Source: Methylobacterium sp. (GTDB lineage Bacteria > Pseudomonadota > Alphaproteobacteria > Rhizobiales > Beijerinckiaceae). Taken from it: a stretch of 64,000 bases of DNA. The notes beneath the pieces are model-generated. The model saw nothing but the letters and a program-made list of their open reading frames with translations. It was not told the DNA's origin and did not search any database. A program made the translations under genes and the position numbers. Each line of letters opens with the position of its first letter. The stretch's first letter is position 1. This document shows, piece after piece, positions 59,339 to 64,000 of the stretch. Where the stretch lies: positions 114,142 through 178,141 of the forward strand of contig PERO01000006.1 of assembly GCA_002928875.1 (NCBI GenBank), read 5' to 3'.

Positions 59339-59459
59339 TCCCCTAATGCCCGCGCGTGCCCCGGCCGACCGGACATTAAGCAACCCGCGAGGTTCTTTCC
59401 GGTGGCCTTGCGCCCGAACCCCAAGGCATGGCAGGGCTTGGTGAGCGGAGTTTTATATC

Positions 59460-60686
59460 TTGGATACGCCTGATCTTCTCATCCTCGGATTGGATCCCCA
59501 GGGACTGGAGATCGGCCTTGCCGTCGCGACTCTGGGCGGACAGGTCATCGTCGCGCGCAGCGCCGAGTCAGCCCTCGCGCAGGCCGTTCGTGATGGCGAA
59601 TTGCTCGCCCGCCTGGTTTCCGCCAGCGATGCCACGGCCTTCGCGCTCCGGCGCGCGGCCGTCGTCGAGGATATCCGCCGGCAGCGCAGCGATGAACGCC
59701 TCCGGGCCGCGCGCATCCGCGTGACGCAGGAGCCGGTCCGCTTCCTCGATCATCGGCGCGTCGCGATTGGCGAAGCGACCCTCCGGCCCCGCCGCATCCT
59801 GCTCGCATCGGGGGTCGAGCCCAACGGTCCGCTGGCCGAGCTCAACGCCCTGTTCGAACACGGCACCGTGCCGCACCGGCTCGTGCTCAACGGTTCGACG
59901 GTGATGGCGCTGGATCTTGCGAGCCTTCTCATCCGCCTCGGGACTGAGGTGACGCTGGTCAGCGACGGCCCGCTCGCCCCGGAATGCGACCCGGACGGCC
60001 TGCGCCTGCTGCTCGACCGGCTGCGGCGGCAGGGGCTCGTCGTCGCCAACGCGATGCCCGCGCGCGGGGATGCCGACATTCCGGTCTGGACCCTCGGGGA
60101 GCCACGCCCGGCGCTCGATGGCTTCGATCTCGCGAAATTCGGGGTGCAGTTGCGGGGCGGCTTCCAGACCAGCCGGTCCCATGTCTTCGCGATCGGACGC
60201 CTCGCGGAACCCGGTGCGCTGCCCGATCCCGGTGCCGTGGCGCATCTCGTCGGGCGCATGTTCTTCCGCCGATCGGCGCGCTACGCGCCGCGTCCCCGGC
60301 TGCGTCTCGCGGGCGGCCAATCCGGTCTCGCCGAAATCGGCCTGACGGAAGCGCAGGCGCTGGCCCGCGGCAAGGTCCAGGTCGCGCGCGCGGCCTTCGC
60401 GCCGGGCGATCCGGCCGATTTCTCCGGTGGGTTCGTGAAGTTGCTGGCCGACCGGAAGGGCCGATTGCTGGGTGCCAGCCTTTTCGGACCGGGCGCGGCC
60501 GAAGCCGCGGCGCTCCTGTCCCTCGCGCTGGCGCAGGGGCTCGGCCTCGCCGATCTTGCCCGGCAGCCTGGCGCACCGGGCACCGCCAGCGAGGCGATCG
60601 CTGTCGCGGCCGCAAGTCCTGCCCGGCGCTTTTTGCGCTCCGGCAGTGTACAACGTGCTTTCCGCTATTTCCGGTTGTTGGGATGA
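59460..60686 (+). CDS. degenerate pyridine nucleotide-disulfide oxidoreductase-like protein
   Basis: Protein of 408 residues with the overall layout of lipoamide-dehydrogenase-type flavoproteins. The N-terminal Rossmann strand LLILGLDPQGLEIGLAV, ILLASGVEPNGP (ATG motif), a second nucleotide-binding region LNGSTVMALDLASLLIRLG, HVFAIGRLAEPG, and a C-terminal dimerisation-like domain are all seen. Key residues are missing: GxGxxG is broken (Asp at the second Gly), there is no CxxxxC redox pair, and the C-terminal catalytic His-Glu region reads PGAPGTASEAI. It is probably not an active disulfide reductase. TTG start with GGAG upstream. Its stop overlaps the following kinase start (ATGA). Confidence 0.8.
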   Translation: MDTPDLLILGLDPQGLEIGLAVATLGGQVIVARSAESALAQAVRDGELLARLVSASDATAFALRRAAVVEDIRRQRSDERLRAARIRVTQEPVRFLDHRRVAIGEATLRPRRILLASGVEPNGPLAELNALFEHGTVPHRLVLNGSTVMALDLASLLIRLGTEVTLVSDGPLAPECDPDGLRLLLDRLRRQGLVVANAMPARGDADIPVWTLGEPRPALDGFDLAKFGVQLRGGFQTSRSHVFAIGRLAEPGALPDPGAVAHLVGRMFFRRSARYAPRPRLRLAGGQSGLAEIGLTEAQALARGKVQVARAAFAPGDPADFSGGFVKLLADRKGRLLGASLFGPGAAEAAALLSLALAQGLGLADLARQPGAPGTASEAIAVAAASPARRFLRSGSVQRAFRYFRLLG

Positions 60687-62170
60687 ACGACGTCAAGGAA
60701 CCCGATCTGTCCATCGATCCTGCGCCCAGGACGCAGATCGGCCAGCTGCGCCCCGGCCTTTCCGGCCGCCTGATGCTGCTCTCGGTGCTGTTCGTGCTGA
60801 TCGCCGAAGTGCTGATCTATGTTCCCTCGGTCGCGAATTTTCGCAACACCTGGCTGAACGACCGCCTTGCGCAGGGCCGTGCCGCCGCGCTGGTTCTCGA
60901 GCGCGCGCCACCCGATTCGCTGTCCCGCGATCTGACAGACGAACTGCTCAAGGGCATGGATGCAACCATGATCGCCCTGCGCATCGAGCAGTCGAGGCGC
61001 CTGCTCGCGGTCGTGGACATGCCGCCGGAGATCGAGATGGAGATCGATCTGCGCGATCGCAAGATCATCGAATCCATCCTCACCTCCTTCGATATCCTGC
61101 TTTTCGGCTCCATGCGCACGATGCGGATTGTCGGCCCGGCGCCCGGCGGCGGCGATTTCGTGGAGCTGATCATCAACGAGCGCCGGCTCCGGACGGCGAT
61201 GCTCGATTATTCCTGGTCGATCCTCCTCGTGTCGCTGGTGATCAGCGGCGTGGTCGCCCCCCTCCTTTATCTCGTTCTCAACGCGCAGATCGTGCGGCCG
61301 GTGAAATCGCTCGCCGAGGCGCTGGCTCGGTTTCGTGACCAGCCGGAGAATGTGCAGACGCTGGTCGTGCCCAGCAACCGGGCCGACGAACTGGGAGAAC
61401 TGGAACGCTCCATCGCCGACATGCAGAAAGGCCTGCGCCAGCAGCTGCGCCAGCGCGAGCACCTCGCGAATCTCGGGCTGGCCGTCGCCAAGATCAACCA
61501 CGACCTGCGCAACATGCTGGCCACGGCGCAACTGATGGCGGACCGGCTCGCGGCAACCGCAGACCCCAATGTGCAGCGCTTCATGCCGAAGATGCTGGAA
61601 ACGCTCGACCGTGCGATCGCGTTCTGCCAGGCGACACTCGTTTACGGCAAGGGGCAGGAGCAGACCCCGGACCTGCGCCCCGTGGCCCTGCTGATGCTGG
61701 TGAACGATGTTGGCGACCAGTTGATGCTGGCGCCGCAGACCGTGCCGGCACTGGAGGTGGATATTCCGCACGGCCTGCGCGTGAACGCCGATGCCGGCCA
61801 TCTGCAGCGGGTGCTGACCAATCTGCTGCGCAACGCCCGTTCGGCACTCGAAAATCTTCCGGCCAGACATCCCAAGGTCATCCGCATCACCGCCCGGGCG
61901 GAAGAGGGAAAGGTGCTGATGGACGTGATCGATTCCGGGCCCGGCATTCCGCTGCGCATCCGCGGAACACTGTTCCAGGCGTTCTCGGGGGGCGGCCAGC
62001 GCGGCAGCACGGGCCTTGGCCTGACCATTGCGCTTGAATTGCTGCGTGGCATGGGCGGAGACATGAAGCTGATCGAGACGCCGGTCGGCGAAGGCGCACA
62101 TTTCCGCCTCACGCTGCCCGCCGTGGCCGAGGCATCCTCGCGGTTGCCGCGCAATGGCGGGCGGGCCTGA
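60683..62170 (+). CDS. membrane sensor histidine kinase
   Basis: Sensor kinase of 495 residues. Membrane segments at about 30-50 and 178-200 enclose a periplasmic domain of about 130 residues. HAMP follows at about 200-255. The phosphoacceptor is His273 in VAKINHDLRNMLATAQLMADRL. HATPase has NLLRNARSALENLP, DSGPGIP and GSTGLGLTIALELLRG. ATG 60683 overlaps the stop of the degenerate flavoprotein gene, so the two are co-translated. No response regulator follows; the next element is tRNA-Arg. Confidence 0.88.
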   Translation: MNDVKEPDLSIDPAPRTQIGQLRPGLSGRLMLLSVLFVLIAEVLIYVPSVANFRNTWLNDRLAQGRAAALVLERAPPDSLSRDLTDELLKGMDATMIALRIEQSRRLLAVVDMPPEIEMEIDLRDRKIIESILTSFDILLFGSMRTMRIVGPAPGGGDFVELIINERRLRTAMLDYSWSILLVSLVISGVVAPLLYLVLNAQIVRPVKSLAEALARFRDQPENVQTLVVPSNRADELGELERSIADMQKGLRQQLRQREHLANLGLAVAKINHDLRNMLATAQLMADRLAATADPNVQRFMPKMLETLDRAIAFCQATLVYGKGQEQTPDLRPVALLMLVNDVGDQLMLAPQTVPALEVDIPHGLRVNADAGHLQRVLTNLLRNARSALENLPARHPKVIRITARAEEGKVLMDVIDSGPGIPLRIRGTLFQAFSGGGQRGSTGLGLTIALELLRGMGGDMKLIETPVGEGAHFRLTLPAVAEASSRLPRNGGRA

Positions 62171-62284
62171 TCCGCACGCCGCGCTTCCCTCAAGAGCGCG
62201 GGAAAAAGAGCGGCGAAATGCCCTTGCCCTTTTGGAATGATGCCGCTATCAAGCCGCCTCTCGCGGTGCTTCGTCATCGCCTGC

Positions 62285-62361
62285 GCGCCCGTAGCTCAGC
62301 TGGATAGAGCACCAGACTACGAATCTGGGGGTCAGAGGTTCGAATCCTTTCGGGCGCGCCA
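62285..62361 (+). tRNA. tRNA-Arg (anticodon ACG)
   Basis: 77-base cloverleaf: acceptor GCGCCCG/CGGGCGC, D arm with AGCTCAGCTGGATAGAGC, anticodon stem CCAGA/TCTGG with loop CTACGAA (ACG, read as ICG), T arm GAGG-TTCGAAT-CCTT, discriminator G, encoded CCA. An integrase gene begins 119 bases downstream, so the 3' end is a likely attachment site. Confidence 0.96.
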
Positions 62362-62480
62362 TTTCTTCCCCAAATTTTGACTTCCCCCAAAAAAACCAGC
62401 ATTTTAGTGGTGCTGAGCGGCCGTCCACTTTGAAGCGTCGATATCAGCGTTGATAATAATGTTGATAAAACGAGGCTGCC

Positions 62481-64000
62481 ATGGGGCGTCGTTCAACCTC
62501 CGATTCGCGCTTTCTGGTGCGCCGGACCGGTACAGATCTCTGGACCTATCATCGCAATTTGCCCGCAGATGTTGCGCCGAAGGTCATCGTTGAGGTTCGA
62601 CTTTATTGGTGCGGACGGGTCGCGAAGTTTCGCGGGAAGAGAGCGATCGCCATTTCGCTTGGGACGAGCGACCGGAGGGAAGCCGAGCGACGCAGGGACC
62701 AGATCCACGCGGAGATCGAGACCCACGTCGCCCGCGCTATGCAGATGGTGCGGCAAACGGGAATGGTTCCCCAAGCGACCCGGGTTGTTCCAAGCTTGAA
62801 CCCCGAACATCACAAAACGATCGGGGATTGGGTATATGCATACACCCTTGCGGCACAGGATGCCGAGCTGGTGGAAAACCCAGATGACCCTGATGGGAAT
62901 GCCGACATCTTTGCCTGGATAGAACGGGCACGGGCGGAAGACGCGGCAATAGGAACTGAGCGTGAAGCGATGGAGCGCATGCTGGCGCGCCGCAACTTCG
63001 ACCCGACTGATCCGAATGACCGCTCACGCGGGTCCGAAATCGAAGAACTGCTCGAGGACATGGGCATCGAACTGCCCGACCCAGAGCAGCAACGTCTTGT
63101 GGCACTTGTCGTTTTGCGAGCCCGACGCCGGGCGCTTAACGCGCTGCAACGGCGCCAGGCAGGCGAGCCCGTTGATACACCGCCCGTAACGCCTGCTCCC
63201 CCGATGCTTTTCAAGGAGGAGGCTCGGCACGCGACGATCTCCGGTCCGCTGCTGCGCGCGACTTTCGAAGAGTTCGTCTTAAAGCGAGGGATGAAACGCC
63301 ACACAGCCAACGATTACAGGAATCAGCTCAATCGCTTCGTCGATCTATTCGGCGATATTCCGGTTGCTTCTGTGACCCGCAAACAGGTCTTTGATTTTGC
63401 AACGGAGTTGGAAAAGTTTCCCGCAAGATATCCTGAGGCCTGGCGTGGCAAGCGCGTCCAGGAAATCGTCAAGCTTGCTTCTTCCCGGCCCGATCTGAAG
63501 CGCCTTGCGCCTCAGACCATCAATGATCGCAGTATTGGAGCCCTAAAATCCTTCTTTTCCTGGTGTATTCGCCGTCAGATTATTGAAGTGAACCCAGCCG
63601 TGGGTGTTGCGCTCGACGTGCCAAAGTCGGCCGAAAAGCCAAGGGACCCTTACAGCATTGACCATCTTCGGCTGATTTTTTCACAACCAGTGTTCACGCA
63701 AGGTGAAAGGCCAAAGCGGGGCTGCGGCGAGGCTATGTATTGGCTTCCCCTCATCGCTCTTTATTCCGGGATGCGCCTAGAAGAAATTGGTCAACTCCGT
63801 CTTGAGGATATCGGTTTTGAAGACGGCGTTCATTATTTCAATGTCCGAGAGGGCGTCGATCAAAGCCTGAAAACGTCCTCGTCTGCGAGGCGAGTGCCAA
63901 TACACAAGAAACTCATCGAGCGAGGAATTTGGAAAGAAAAAGATCGATTACAAAAGCTCGGTGAACCCCGATTGTTCCCGCAATTGAAGCGGAACAGAGA
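62481..64000 (+). CDS. tyrosine recombinase/integrase, 3' end outside window
   Basis: Frame open from ATG 62481 to the window end (506 codons). The N-terminal part (LWTYHRNLPADV) resembles the arm-binding start of phage-type integrases. The core-binding domain is at about 255-375 (TFEEFVLKRGMKRHTANDYRNQL). In the catalytic domain the first Arg is Arg432 in LYSGMRLEEIGQL, and the beta-hairpin Lys is Lys464 in SLKTSSSARRVPIH. The HxxR and Tyr motifs lie beyond the window. Base composition is lower in G+C than the chromosome, mostly from 63200 on. GAGG precedes the ATG. Its position after tRNA-Arg marks an integrated element. Confidence 0.92.
   Translation, partial: MGRRSTSDSRFLVRRTGTDLWTYHRNLPADVAPKVIVEVRLYWCGRVAKFRGKRAIAISLGTSDRREAERRRDQIHAEIETHVARAMQMVRQTGMVPQATRVVPSLNPEHHKTIGDWVYAYTLAAQDAELVENPDDPDGNADIFAWIERARAEDAAIGTEREAMERMLARRNFDPTDPNDRSRGSEIEELLEDMGIELPDPEQQRLVALVVLRARRRALNALQRRQAGEPVDTPPVTPAPPMLFKEEARHATISGPLLRATFEEFVLKRGMKRHTANDYRNQLNRFVDLFGDIPVASVTRKQVFDFATELEKFPARYPEAWRGKRVQEIVKLASSRPDLKRLAPQTINDRSIGALKSFFSWCIRRQIIEVNPAVGVALDVPKSAEKPRDPYSIDHLRLIFSQPVFTQGERPKRGCGEAMYWLPLIALYSGMRLEEIGQLRLEDIGFEDGVHYFNVREGVDQSLKTSSSARRVPIHKKLIERGIWKEKDRLQKLGEPRLFPQLKRNR

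Noticed and set aside
59177..59459. Replication origin next to rpmH
   Set aside because: rpmH lies near oriC in many bacteria, but no DnaA boxes (TTATCCACA-like) or A+T-rich unwinding region were seen, and dnaA/dnaN are absent.
62481..64000. Complete prophage
   Set aside because: Only the integrase is visible; no phage structural or replication genes are in the window, so only an integrated element of unknown type is claimed.

Overview
The window reads as chromosome of an alphaproteobacterium, most likely of the order Hyphomicrobiales (Rhizobiales). The support is: high G+C coding sequence, a GcrA cell-cycle regulator, the long two-domain-size form of dCTP deaminase, a PstA permease with the large alphaproteobacterial N-terminal insertion, an argD-argF-hslO string, a YidC-EngB-ArgB neighbourhood, and an intergenic element behind phoB that resembles one I remember as common in this order. 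Genus cannot be read from the sequence. The gene set describes an aerobic, sulfur-oxidising (chemolithotrophic or mixotrophic) cell.

Layout. 1-2144: the end of a YaiI/DUF188 gene, then a HisKA_2-type histidine kinase overlapping a single-domain response regulator. 2257-3183: a GDP-L-fucose synthase gene with clearly lower G+C than everything around it. 3334-11779: two divergent operons. On the minus strand lies a caa3-type cytochrome c oxidase (coxB with a haem c domain, a fused subunit I-III gene, a small membrane subunit, CtaG). On the plus strand lies a GMC-type periplasmic dehydrogenase (small subunit, flavoprotein, dihaem cytochrome c, monohaem cytochrome c). A perfect 16-bp palindrome sits between them. 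Together they look like a complete route from a periplasmic substrate through cytochromes c to oxygen. 11957-18818: tRNA-Gly(CCC), a bacterial voltage-gated cation channel with an unusual acidic filter, dcd, apaG, hslO/argF/argD, and gcrA.

19005-26882: the complete phosphate regulon phoR-pstSCAB-phoU-phoB, with a good Pho box upstream of pstS. 26887-38071: a sulfur-oxidation (sox) region. soxA-soxX-DUF3422-soxS-soxR run leftwards. soxY-soxZ-soxB-soxC-soxD-cytochrome-soxF run rightwards from a shared 214-bp promoter region. SoxR has two cysteines spaced exactly as in persulfide-sensing ArsR repressors. This set should oxidise thiosulfate fully to sulfate and sulfide via flavocytochrome c.

38129-44833: two multi-domain histidine kinases transcribed divergently, prmB, a small membrane protein and glutaryl-CoA dehydrogenase. 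45147-49219: a four-gene Anbu operon (circularly permuted ATP-grasp, alpha-E protein, transglutaminase, proteasome-like Anbu peptidase), a conserved system whose cellular role is still poorly defined. 49225-59176: housekeeping genes dapE, rmuC, def-fmt-truA, argB, a DUF423 gene, engB, a CatB-like acetyltransferase, yidC, rnpA and rpmH. The rpmH leader carries a terminator-like hairpin downstream of a good promoter.

59460-62170: a degenerate flavoprotein-reductase-like protein translationally coupled to a membrane histidine kinase. 62285-64000: tRNA-Arg(ACG) followed at once by a tyrosine recombinase of lower G+C, cut by the window end. This is the probable left edge of an integrated element. 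No CRISPR array, rRNA or insertion sequence was seen. The strongest leads are the Anbu operon, the oxidase with a Lys-to-Gln change at the K-channel position, the channel with a DDWSG filter, the sox region's two-cysteine repressor and embedded DUF3422 gene, and the coupled pseudo-reductase/kinase pair.
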